A stretch of 64,000 nucleotides of DNA from assembly GCA_959018755.1 (NCBI GenBank), contig CAUEMA010000002.1:62001-126000 (forward strand), written 5' to 3'. Below are positions 51,608 to 60,117 of the stretch, in pieces. The notes under the pieces were generated by a model that saw only the letters and a program-made list of their open reading frames with translations, was not told the origin of the DNA and did no database searches. Position numbers and translations under genes: made by a program. The DNA comes from an uncultured Collinsella sp. (GTDB lineage Bacteria; Actinomycetota; Coriobacteriia; Coriobacteriales; Coriobacteriaceae). The first letter of the stretch is position 1. Every line of letters starts with the position of its first letter.

Positions 51608-52963
51608 ATGCTTCTGGTCGCTAACGGTTCCGTCTTTACCCGCAACGCGCAGGCCCCGTTCATTCCAAACGGTGCGGTCGCCATTGACGGAGATACGATC
51701 GTCGAAGTGGGCCCCGAGTGCGAGCTCAAGGCCAAGTACCCGGATGCCGAGTACGTCGACGCCCAGGGCAACCTCATCATGCCCGGACTCATCAACTGCC
51801 ACACCCACATCTACTCGGGTCTGGCCCGCGGCCTTGCCATTAAGGGCTGCAACCCCACCAACTTCCTGGAGAATCTTGAGCAGCAGTGGTGGAAGATCGA
51901 CGACAACCTGACGCTCGACGGCACCAAGGCCAGCGCCTATGCCACGATTCTTGACTCCATCCGCGATGGCGTCACCACGATCTTCGATCATCATGCAAGC
52001 TTCTGCGAGATCCCGGGAAGCCTCTTTACCATTAAGGATGCAGCTCAGGAGCTGGGCATGCGTTCATGCCTGTGCTACGAGGTCTCGGATCGCCGCGGCC
52101 AGGAAAAATGCGACCAGGCCATTGCCGAGAACGCCGAATTTGCCCAGTGGGCCGCCAAGGAGCGTCGCGATAACGACAACCACATGATCGCCGCCATGTT
52201 TGGCGGTCACGCCACCTTTACGCTGTCGGACGAGACCATGGACAAGATGGCCGAGGCCAACAACGGCCTGACCGGCTTCCACATCCATGTGTGCGAGGGC
52301 ATGAATGACGTTTGGGACTCCCGCCTCAACCGCGGCGGCATCAGCCCCGTCGAGCGCCTGCTGCAGCACAACCTGCTGGGTCCCGACACCATGCTGGGTC
52401 ACTGCATCCACGTGACGCCTGCCGAGATGGATATCGTCAAGGAGTCCGGCACCTGGCTCGTCAACAACCCCGAATCCAATATGGGCAACGCCGTGGGCTG
52501 CGCCCCCGTGCTCGAGTTCTTCCGCCGCGGCATTCCCGTGTGCATGGGCACCGACGCCTACACCCACGACATGCTCGAGAGCCTTAAGGTCTTCCTGATC
52601 ATTCAGCGCCACAACGCCGCCATGCCCAACGTGGGCTGGTGCGAGGCCATGACGATGCTGTTCGAGAACAACGCCAAGATGGCGAGCAAGTACTTCGATC
52701 GCAAGCTCGGCGTGCTCGAGGCCGGCGCTGCCGCCGACGTCATCGTTATGGACTACAAGCCTTTTACGCCGCTGAGCGAGGAGAACATCGACGGCCACAT
52801 GCTCTTTGGCATGATGGGCAAAAACTGCCGCACCACCATCATCAACGGCCGCGTCCTGTACAAGGATCGCGAGTTCGTTGGCATTGATGAGGACAAGATC
52901 AACGCGTGGACCATGGCTGAGTCCAAGAAGCTCTGGAGCACGCTCAACGATCGCACCTACTAA
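51608..52963 (+). CDS. ssnA: Putative aminohydrolase SsnA
   Basis: Amidohydrolase superfamily, 451 residues, near the length of E. coli SsnA. Metal ligands are visible in NCHTHIYSG, GFHIHVCEG, LGHCIHVTP and MGTDAYTHD. Known as a marker of selenium-dependent molybdenum hydroxylase clusters and implicated in anaerobic purine/urate breakdown; exact reaction uncertain. ATG 51608 follows GAAGGGAG by 5-6 nt; ATG 51590 is upstream of that site. Confidence 0.92.
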   Translation: MLLVANGSVFTRNAQAPFIPNGAVAIDGDTIVEVGPECELKAKYPDAEYVDAQGNLIMPGLINCHTHIYSGLARGLAIKGCNPTNFLENLEQQWWKIDDNLTLDGTKASAYATILDSIRDGVTTIFDHHASFCEIPGSLFTIKDAAQELGMRSCLCYEVSDRRGQEKCDQAIAENAEFAQWAAKERRDNDNHMIAAMFGGHATFTLSDETMDKMAEANNGLTGFHIHVCEGMNDVWDSRLNRGGISPVERLLQHNLLGPDTMLGHCIHVTPAEMDIVKESGTWLVNNPESNMGNAVGCAPVLEFFRRGIPVCMGTDAYTHDMLESLKVFLIIQRHNAAMPNVGWCEAMTMLFENNAKMASKYFDRKLGVLEAGAAADVIVMDYKPFTPLSEENIDGHMLFGMMGKNCRTTIINGRVLYKDREFVGIDEDKINAWTMAESKKLWSTLNDRTY

Positions 52964-52977
52964 TTACAAGTAGATTC

Positions 52978-53037
52978 ACGCGCGTCGGATGTTTCGCCGC
53001 ATCCGACGCGCGTATAGGCGACCTCCGCGGGGTCGCC
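52978..53037. repeat. Two successive hairpins between ssnA and ygfK
   Basis: ACGCGCGTCGGATG (52978-52991) pairs with CATCCGACGCGCGT (53000-53013), 14 bp. GGCGACC and GGTCGCC (about 53017-53037) form a second stem. No T tract. Similar in kind to the hairpin between permease and ssnA. Confidence 0.5.
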
Positions 53038-53111
53038 GGCGCTGTGCTAGCGCTACACCGTATTTGCGCCCGCCGCGCGGTCTCGCCGGGCGTTACAGAG
53101 AGGAGCTCACT

Positions 53112-56111
53112 ATGAGCGACATCATGAGGCCGATCCCGTTTTCGCAGCTGATGAACTGGATCATCGAGGAGCACAAGACTCAGGACGCCATCTTTGGCGT
53201 GCGTAAGATGGTCACGACCAATCAGGAGGGTGCGCTTCCCATTTTTGACGAGCGCATCGAGACTCCGTTTGGCCCGGCCGCCGGCCCCAATACGCAGCTT
53301 GCCCAGAACATCGTGGCATCCTACGTGGCCGGTTCCCGCTTCTTTGAGCTCAAGACCGTCCAGGTTATGGACGGCGAGGAGCTCTCCAAGTGTGTGAACA
53401 AGCCCTGCATTGTGGCGCAGGACGAGTGCTACAACTGCGAGTGGTCGACCGAGCTCGAGGTTCCGCAGGCCTTTGCCGAGTACGTGAAGGCATGGTTTGC
53501 CTGCCACCTGATCGCTCGCGAGTACGGCCTGGGCAGCCCGGACGGTTTTGTCTTTAACATGTCGGTGGGCTATGACCTGGAGGGCATCAAGAGTCCCAAG
53601 GTCGATGCCTACATCGAGGGCATGAAGGACGCCAGCGGCTCCGACGTCTGGAACGAGTGCCGCACGTGGGCGCTCGCCAACCTGGACAAGTTTGAGCATG
53701 TCGATGCCGCGTTTGTCGAGTCCATCCCGGCGCGCGTCTCCAACTCCATCACCGAGTCCACCCTGCACGGCTGCCCGCCGGCGGAGATCGAGCGCATCGC
53801 GACCTATCTGATCACCGAGAAGGGCCTTAACACCTACATCAAGTGCAACCCCACGCTGCTGGGCTATGAGTTTGCCCGCCAGCGTCTGAACGAGCTGGGC
53901 TTTGACTACATCGTCTTCGACGATACGCACTTCCGCGAGGACCTGCAGTGGTCCGACGCCGTGCCCATGTTCGAGCGCCTGATTGCCCTGTGTGCCGAGC
54001 GCGGCCTGGAGTTTGGCGTCAAGCTGACCAACACGTTCCCCGTCGACGTGACGAGGAACGAGCTGCCCTCCACCGAGATGTACATGTCCGGCCGTTCGCT
54101 GTTCTCGCTGACCATCGAGGCTGCTCGCCGCATTACCGAGCAGTTCGATGGCAAGCTGCGCATCAGCTACTCCGGCGGCGCCACGGTCTACAACATCCGC
54201 GCCCTGTATGACGCCGGCATTTGGCCCGTCACCCTGGCGACCGACGTGCTCAAGCCCGGCGGTTACGAGCGCTTTAGCCAGATGGCCGGCGAGTTTGCCG
54301 ACCTGGACGGCAAGCCGTTCGCGGGCGTCTCTCTCGAGGCCGTGACTGCGATCCAGACCGACTCGCTCACCAACCCGCTCTACAAGAAGCCGCTGCGCCC
54401 GCTGCCCGATCGCAAAGTCGCCGGCAAGAGCCCGCTTTCCGACTGCTTTACCACGCCGTGCCGCACGAGCTGCCCCATCCAGCAGGACATTCCTGCCTAT
54501 CTGGCGGCTGTTGACGAGGGCCGCTACGAGGACGCGCTCAACATCATCATCGAGCGCAACGCCCTGCCGTTCATTACCGGCACCATCTGCCCGCATCCGT
54601 GCGGTCGTGCCTGCGAGCGTGCGTTCTACGAGCCCGAGGGCGCCCAGATCCGCGCCAGCAAGCTCAAGGCCGCCCGCGAGGCCATGACCGCCGTGCTGCC
54701 CAAGCTGCGCGCCCAGGCCATCGCCAACGACGGTGAGCGCAACGTTGCCGTTATCGGCGGCGGCCCGGCCGGCCTGGCGACGGCGTTCTTCCTGACGCGT
54801 GCCGGCGTGCCCGTCACCATCTTTGAGGCCCGCGATTCGCTCGGCGGCGTGGTCCGTCACGTCATCCCCGAGTTCCGCATTGCGAGCGATGATATCTCCC
54901 ACGACGCCGAGCTCTGCCTGGCCTTTGGTGCCAAGGTACAGCTCAACGCCCGCGTGGATTCCATTGACGAGCTCAAGGCTCAGGGCTTCACCGGCGTAGT
55001 CGTGGCCACCGGTGCTTGGATGCCCGGCTCTGCGGGCTTGGGCGAGGGTGCCGAGCTCGACGTGCTGGAGTTCCTCGAGGCCGCCAAGAAGGGCGAGAAA
55101 CTCGAGCTGGGCGAGGACGTCGTGGTCATTGGCGCTGGCAACACCGCCATGGACGCGGCGCGCGTGGCCAAGCGCCTGGCTGGCGTAAAGAACGTGCGTC
55201 TGGTGTATCGCCGCACCAAGAAGCAGATGCCCGCCGACGAGGAAGAGCTCGATCTTGCTCTTGCCGACGGCGTTGAGTTCTGCGAGCTGCTGGCGCCCAA
55301 GGCGCTCAACGGCGCCGTGCTGACCTGCGACGTTATGGAGCTTGGCGAGCCGGATGCAAGCGGCCGTCGCAGCCCCGTTGCCACGGGTGAGACCGTTGAG
55401 CTTCCCGCCACCACGGTGATCTGCGCCGTGGGCGAGGGCATCGATGCCAGCCTGTACGATGCCGCGGGCGTCGAACACGACCGTCGCGGCCGCCTTGCCG
55501 CCACCTCCACCGGCGTCGAGGGCGTCTGGGCTGCGGGCGACTGCCGTCGCGGTCCTGCCACCGTGGTCGAGGCTATTGCCGACGCCGCCGAGGTCGCCCG
55601 TGCCATCGCCGGCGTGGACTTTAACAAGTACGCCGACTGCAACGAGCAGACCGGCCGCGAGGATACCTGCTACGAGCGCAAGGGGTCGCTGTGCCGCGAC
55701 AAGCGCAACTGCACCAAGACTCGTTGCCTGGGCTGCGGCTCGGTGTGCGAGGTCTGCTGCGACGTGTGCCCCAACCGCGCCAACGTTGCCATTAAGGTGC
55801 CGGGCCTGGCCAAGCATCAGGTCGTTCACGTCGACGGCATGTGCAACGAGTGCGGCAACTGCGCCGTGTTCTGCCCCTACCAGGAGGGTCGTCCCTACAA
55901 GGACAAGCTCACCCTGTTCTGGAGCGAGGAGGACATGGAGAACTCCAAGAACGAGGGCTTCCTGGCCGTGGGCGAGGACCACTTTAAGGTCCGCGTCGCC
56001 GGCACGGTCCGCACCGTCTCGGTCGATGCCGTCAACACCGGTCTTCCCGAGGCCGTCCGCTTGACCATCAGGGCTGTGCGCGACAACTATTCGTACCTTC
56101 TTAAGAAATAG
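53112..56111 (+). CDS. ygfK: Putative selenate reductase subunit YgfK (flavin and Fe-S oxidoreductase)
   Basis: 999 residues, similar in length to E. coli YgfK. N-terminal dihydropyrimidine-dehydrogenase-like barrel (to about 430), then a GltD-like module with cysteine motif CRTSCPIQQDIPAYL and CPHPCGRACE, two dinucleotide folds (VIGGGPAGLATAFF and VIGAGNTAMDAARVA) and C-terminal Fe-S cysteines (CLGCGSVCEVCCDVCP, CNECGNCAVFCP). Presumed to pass electrons between NAD(P)H and the xanthine dehydrogenase. ATG 53112 follows AGAGGAG. Confidence 0.92.
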   Translation: MSDIMRPIPFSQLMNWIIEEHKTQDAIFGVRKMVTTNQEGALPIFDERIETPFGPAAGPNTQLAQNIVASYVAGSRFFELKTVQVMDGEELSKCVNKPCIVAQDECYNCEWSTELEVPQAFAEYVKAWFACHLIAREYGLGSPDGFVFNMSVGYDLEGIKSPKVDAYIEGMKDASGSDVWNECRTWALANLDKFEHVDAAFVESIPARVSNSITESTLHGCPPAEIERIATYLITEKGLNTYIKCNPTLLGYEFARQRLNELGFDYIVFDDTHFREDLQWSDAVPMFERLIALCAERGLEFGVKLTNTFPVDVTRNELPSTEMYMSGRSLFSLTIEAARRITEQFDGKLRISYSGGATVYNIRALYDAGIWPVTLATDVLKPGGYERFSQMAGEFADLDGKPFAGVSLEAVTAIQTDSLTNPLYKKPLRPLPDRKVAGKSPLSDCFTTPCRTSCPIQQDIPAYLAAVDEGRYEDALNIIIERNALPFITGTICPHPCGRACERAFYEPEGAQIRASKLKAAREAMTAVLPKLRAQAIANDGERNVAVIGGGPAGLATAFFLTRAGVPVTIFEARDSLGGVVRHVIPEFRIASDDISHDAELCLAFGAKVQLNARVDSIDELKAQGFTGVVVATGAWMPGSAGLGEGAELDVLEFLEAAKKGEKLELGEDVVVIGAGNTAMDAARVAKRLAGVKNVRLVYRRTKKQMPADEEELDLALADGVEFCELLAPKALNGAVLTCDVMELGEPDASGRRSPVATGETVELPATTVICAVGEGIDASLYDAAGVEHDRRGRLAATSTGVEGVWAAGDCRRGPATVVEAIADAAEVARAIAGVDFNKYADCNEQTGREDTCYERKGSLCRDKRNCTKTRCLGCGSVCEVCCDVCPNRANVAIKVPGLAKHQVVHVDGMCNECGNCAVFCPYQEGRPYKDKLTLFWSEEDMENSKNEGFLAVGEDHFKVRVAGTVRTVSVDAVNTGLPEAVRLTIRAVRDNYSYLLKK

Positions 56112-56122
56112 GCGAGTCTCTT

Positions 56123-56602
56123 ATGGCCAAATCCATTCAACATAACGTGGCCTACGTTGCCTGCGGAAGCGGTTGCGCCTCCGCGGGCGGCGACGCCCGC
56201 TGCAGCGAAGGCTGCATTGGCTGTGGCGCCTGTGTCACGGCCTGCCCCCACGGCGCCATTGCGCTGGTCGATGGCATCGCCCGCGTGGATCGCTCAAAGT
56301 GCACGGGCTGTGGCCTGTGCGGCATGGCGTGCCCGCAGCGCGTGATTGCCTTCGTTCCCGGCTACCAGAATATCCTGGTGCGCTGCAACAACACCGATAA
56401 GGGCGCCATCGCCCGTAAGATTTGCGATACGAGCTGCATCGGTTGCGGCATGTGCGCCAAAAAGTGCCCTGCCGGCGCTATCCGCATCGAGGACAACTGC
56501 GCCCATATCGACGGTGCGGATTGCCTGTCGTGCGGCATGTGCGCCGTCGTCTGCCCGCATGGCGCCATCCACGACCGCACCGGCATCGCCGCCGGCGTGT
56601 AG
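56123..56602 (+). CDS. Four-cluster ferredoxin-type protein
   Basis: 159 residues with four CxxCxxCxxxCP sites: CIGCGACVTACP, CTGCGLCGMACP, CIGCGMCAKKCP and CLSCGMCAVVCP, predicting four [4Fe-4S] clusters. Resembles the RnfB-like ferredoxin found beside xdh in selenium-dependent hydroxylase clusters. It starts 11 nt after ygfK and is the probable electron carrier to or from xanthine dehydrogenase. A weak GGCGAG ribosome site is visible. Confidence 0.88.
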   Translation: MAKSIQHNVAYVACGSGCASAGGDARCSEGCIGCGACVTACPHGAIALVDGIARVDRSKCTGCGLCGMACPQRVIAFVPGYQNILVRCNNTDKGAIARKICDTSCIGCGMCAKKCPAGAIRIEDNCAHIDGADCLSCGMCAVVCPHGAIHDRTGIAAGV

Positions 56603-56614
56603 AAGGGAATCACC

Positions 56615-59392
56615 ATGGCACAGGAATTCACTTTTACCGTTAACGGCGTCGAGCGCACGACGACGCAGAACAAGCCGCTGCTGCGCTACCTGCGCGACGA
56701 CCTGCACATCCATTCCGCCAAGGACGGCTGCTCCGAGGGCGCCTGCGGTACCTGCACCATCCATGTGGACGGTGCGGCCGTCAAGGCGTGCGTGCTGACC
56801 ACCGCTCTTGCCGCCGGCCGCAACATCGTGACCGTCGAGGGCCTGCCCGAGGACGTGCGCGAGGCCTTTGTGTACGCCTTTGGCGCCGTGGGCGCCGTGC
56901 AGTGCGGGTTTTGCATCCCCGGCATGGTCATGGCGGGTGCGGCGCTCATCGCCGAGGACCCCGAGCCCACCGAGGAACAGATCAAGTACGCCATTCGCGG
57001 CAATGTCTGCCGTTGCACCGGCTACAAAAAGATTATCGAGGGCATTGCGCTGGCAGCTGCGGTGCTCCGCGGCGAAAAGCAGATCGACGAGGACCTGGAG
57101 CGCGGTGACGACTACGGCGTGGGCAAGCGCGCCTTCCGTATCGACGTGCGCAAGAAGGTGCTCGGCGAGGGCAAGTATCCCGACGACATCGACGAGCTCG
57201 ATCAGCCGGGTCTGACCTACGCCAGCGCCGTGCGCTCCAAGTACCCGCGCGCCCGTGTGCTCTCCATCGATACCTCCAAGGCCGAGGCCCTGCCCGGCGT
57301 GGTGGGTATCCTGCGCGCCGAGGACGTGCCGGTTAACCAGGTCGGCCACCTTATCCAGGACTGGGACGTCATGATCGCGGCGGGCGATATCACCCGCTGC
57401 GTGGGCGACGCCATCGTGCTGGTGGTTGCCGAGGACGAGGCGACGCTCGAGAAGGCCAAGAAGCTCGTAAAGATCGATTACGAGCCGCTGGAGCCCGTGC
57501 GTAACATTGTCGAGGCCAGGGCTGCCGACGCCCCGCGCCTGCACGACAGCTTCTTTGCCTTCGGCAACACGGTGGAGCTCAAGGACAACGTGTGCCAGAG
57601 CCGTCACGTGACGCGCGGCGACGCCGCCAAGGCGCTGGCGGAGAGCGCGTTCACTGTGACGCAGCGCTTTACCACGCCCTTTACCGAGCATGCCTTCTTG
57701 GAGCCCGAATGCGCCGTTGCCTTCCCGTACAAGAACGGCGTCAAGGTGCAGTCGACCGACCAGGGCGCCTACGACACGCGCAAAGAGTGCGCCCACATGT
57801 TTGGCTGGGATAGCGAACCCGAGCGCGTGGTCGTCGAGACCATGCTCGTGGGCGGCGGCTTTGGCGGCAAAGAGGACGTGTCCATCCAGCACCTGGCCGC
57901 GCTTGCCGCATATAAGTTCCAGCGTCCCGTGAAGTGCAAGCTCACGCGTGCCGAGTCACTCGCTTTTCATCCCAAGCGTCATGCCATGGACGGTACCTTT
58001 ACGCTGGGTTGCGACGCCGAGGGCAACTTTACCGGTCTGGATTGCGAGATTAATTTTGATACCGGAGCCTACGCGTCGCTGTGCGGTCCGGTGCTCGAAC
58101 GCGCCTGTACGCATGCCGTCGGCCCCTACAAGTACCAGAACACCGACATCCGCGGCTTTGGCTACTACACCAATAACCCGCCCGCCGGCGCGTACCGAGG
58201 CTTTGGCGTGTGCCAGTCCGAGTTTGCGCTCGAGAGCCTGATCGACCTGCTGGCAGAGAAGGTCGGCCTGGATCCGTGGGAGATTCGCTACCGTAATGCG
58301 ATCGAGCCGGGCGAGGTTCTGCCCAACGGCCAGATTGCCGACTGCTCCACGGCGCTTAAAGAGACGCTGCTCGAGGTCAAGGACGCCTACTACGCGCATC
58401 CCGGCCACGCCGGCATCGCCTGCGCCATGAAGAACGCCGGCGTGGGCGTGGGCCTGCCCGATGCCGGCCGCTGCAAGATTCGCATCGAGAACGGCGTGGC
58501 CGTGGTCTATGCCGCCACGTCCGACATCGGCCAGGGCTGCAACACCGTCTTTTTGCAAGACGTTGCCGAGGCATGCGGTCTGCCGCTTCGCTGCATTGCC
58601 AACGGCGAGTGCTCCACCGAGAACGCTCCCGACTCCGGCACCACGTCTGGCTCGCGTCAGACGGTCGTGACCGGCGAGGCCGTGCGCGGCGCCGCCTTCC
58701 TGCTGCGCGATGCCATGCTTGGCATCGAGGCCGGCAAGCCCGCGCCCGATGCTCCCGTGAGCGCGCATGGCGACGGCGTCAAGATCGAGTACGACGACGG
58801 TCGCGCCTATCAGCTGCGCACGCAGGAGCTCGTCGCCGGCCAGGGCATGCATCCTCAGGATCCCGCGGCCGCCATCAAGGCGCTCGAGGGATGCGAGTTT
58901 GGCTATGTGTACCTGGAGCCGACCGACAAGCTGGGCGCCGACGTTCCCAATCCCAAGAGCCACATCTGCTACGGCTTTGCCACGCATGTGGTCATTCTGG
59001 ATGATGACGGCCGTGTGAGCGAGGTCTATGCCGCGCACGATTCCGGCAAGGTGGTCAACCCCATCTCCATCCAGGGTCAGATCGAAGGCGGCGTGCTCAT
59101 GGGTATGGGCTATGCGCTTACCGAGGACTGGCCGCTCAAGGACTGCGTGCCCCAGGCCAGGTACGGTACGCTCGGGCTGTTCCGTGCGCCCGAGATCCCG
59201 GATATCCACGCCATTTACGTGGAGAAGGACGAGCTGTTGCCCGTGGCATACGGCGGCAAGGGCATCGGCGAGATCGCAACGATCCCCACGGCGCCCGCCG
59301 TACAGAACGCCTACCGCGCGTTTGACGGCAAGCTGCGTCCAGATCTGCCCATGGTGGATACGCCCTACAGCCGCGTCCGCAACCGCGGGTAG
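56615..59392 (+). CDS. xdh: Xanthine dehydrogenase, fused [2Fe-2S] and molybdopterin subunits
   Basis: Oxidises xanthine or related purines. 925 residues. N-terminal plant-type [2Fe-2S] site (C39, C44, C47, C59), second site C97, C100, C132, C134, then the molybdopterin domain with VGGGFGGKED and GAYRGFG and the base-catalyst glutamate E886 in GKGIGEIATI. There is no FAD domain, so electrons must leave through ygfK or the ferredoxin. The arrangement matches selenium-dependent molybdenum hydroxylases; no in-frame UGA, since selenium in that group is a cofactor and not selenocysteine. Confidence 0.93.
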   Translation: MAQEFTFTVNGVERTTTQNKPLLRYLRDDLHIHSAKDGCSEGACGTCTIHVDGAAVKACVLTTALAAGRNIVTVEGLPEDVREAFVYAFGAVGAVQCGFCIPGMVMAGAALIAEDPEPTEEQIKYAIRGNVCRCTGYKKIIEGIALAAAVLRGEKQIDEDLERGDDYGVGKRAFRIDVRKKVLGEGKYPDDIDELDQPGLTYASAVRSKYPRARVLSIDTSKAEALPGVVGILRAEDVPVNQVGHLIQDWDVMIAAGDITRCVGDAIVLVVAEDEATLEKAKKLVKIDYEPLEPVRNIVEARAADAPRLHDSFFAFGNTVELKDNVCQSRHVTRGDAAKALAESAFTVTQRFTTPFTEHAFLEPECAVAFPYKNGVKVQSTDQGAYDTRKECAHMFGWDSEPERVVVETMLVGGGFGGKEDVSIQHLAALAAYKFQRPVKCKLTRAESLAFHPKRHAMDGTFTLGCDAEGNFTGLDCEINFDTGAYASLCGPVLERACTHAVGPYKYQNTDIRGFGYYTNNPPAGAYRGFGVCQSEFALESLIDLLAEKVGLDPWEIRYRNAIEPGEVLPNGQIADCSTALKETLLEVKDAYYAHPGHAGIACAMKNAGVGVGLPDAGRCKIRIENGVAVVYAATSDIGQGCNTVFLQDVAEACGLPLRCIANGECSTENAPDSGTTSGSRQTVVTGEAVRGAAFLLRDAMLGIEAGKPAPDAPVSAHGDGVKIEYDDGRAYQLRTQELVAGQGMHPQDPAAAIKALEGCEFGYVYLEPTDKLGADVPNPKSHICYGFATHVVILDDDGRVSEVYAAHDSGKVVNPISIQGQIEGGVLMGMGYALTEDWPLKDCVPQARYGTLGLFRAPEIPDIHAIYVEKDELLPVAYGGKGIGEIATIPTAPAVQNAYRAFDGKLRPDLPMVDTPYSRVRNRG

Positions 59393-59461
59393 GGTAGGGC
59401 GCGGACGGTTATTGCTGACGAGCTGTTCGCGCTCAACATCAACTGCATATGCTGCACCTTT

Positions 59462-59495
59462 GGCCCTAGCTCCATCGCGAGCCGGGGCCTTTTGT
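59462..59495 (+). terminator. Probable terminator after xdh
   Basis: GGCCC-TAG-CTC and GAG-CCG-GGGCC form an interrupted stem followed by TTTTG. Moderate; it directly precedes the 62-bp repeat array. Confidence 0.55.
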
Positions 59496-59501
59496 TTGGA
59501 G

Positions 59502-60098
59502 CGGAGGCAGCATCCCAGATTTCGGCTCCAGAATGGGACGTACTTTCCGGACGGGGCTTCAAACGGAAACTGTATCCCGGATTCGACGCTCAGAATGGGA
59601 TTCGTTTTCCGGTAGAGGCCTCAAATGGAAAGTGCGTCCCGGAATTTGGTTCTAGAGTGGGATGCATTTTCCGGTTGGGGCTTCAAACGGAAAGCGCATC
59701 CCGGAATCCGCGCCTGGAATGGGACACACTTTCCGGAACAGCCCTCAACCGGAAACTGCGACCCGGAATCGACGCTCGGAACGGGATGCGCTTTCCCTTG
59801 GGGCTCTCAGCGGAAAATGTATCCCGGAATCAGGCCTCGGAGTGGGATGCACTTTCCGGAACGGTCCTCAACCGGAAACTGTGTCCCAGAATCGACACTC
59901 GGAACGGGATATGCTTTCCGGAACGGCCTTCAAGCGGAAATTGCATCCCGTTCTGAGCCTTCATTCCGGGACATGCTTTCCGCTAGGCATGCCATCTGGA
60001 AAGCGCATCCCGTTTTGAGCGCTCGATCTGGGACACGCTTTCCGCGGGAGTGGCTGTTGGGAAAACGCGGCCCAGATAGGGGGGGATGCGACCCGGCA
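59502..60098. repeat. 62-bp hairpin repeat array B (nine full units plus a degenerate tenth)
   Basis: Unit starts at 59502, 59564, 59626, 59688, 59750, 59811, 59873, 59935, 59997 and 60059; all periods are 62 bp but one of 61. Consensus: CGGAAA-TGCATCCCGGA, an 18-nt variable loop, GGGATGCACTTTCCG and a linker ending in CTCAA. Arms GGAAAGTGCATCCC and GGGATGCACTTTCC are exact inverses in the consensus. Open frames across it are not genes, since a 62-bp period shifts frame in each unit. The array runs up to 20 bp before the stop of the minus-strand nuclease gene. Confidence 0.93.
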
Positions 60099-60117
60099 AT
60101 GCGTGGCTCAGCAGCCT

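Noticed and set aside
52944..55982. A 1012-residue antisense frame opposite ygfK
   Set aside because: Same reason; the + strand has clear Fe-S and Rossmann motifs.
56615..59392. Selenocysteine in the selenium-type xanthine dehydrogenase
   Set aside because: The frame has no internal TGA; selenium in this enzyme group is a labile cofactor.
59502..60098. CRISPR array
   Set aside because: The whole 62-bp unit is conserved, the loops are not unique spacers of constant size between identical repeats, and no cas gene is present.
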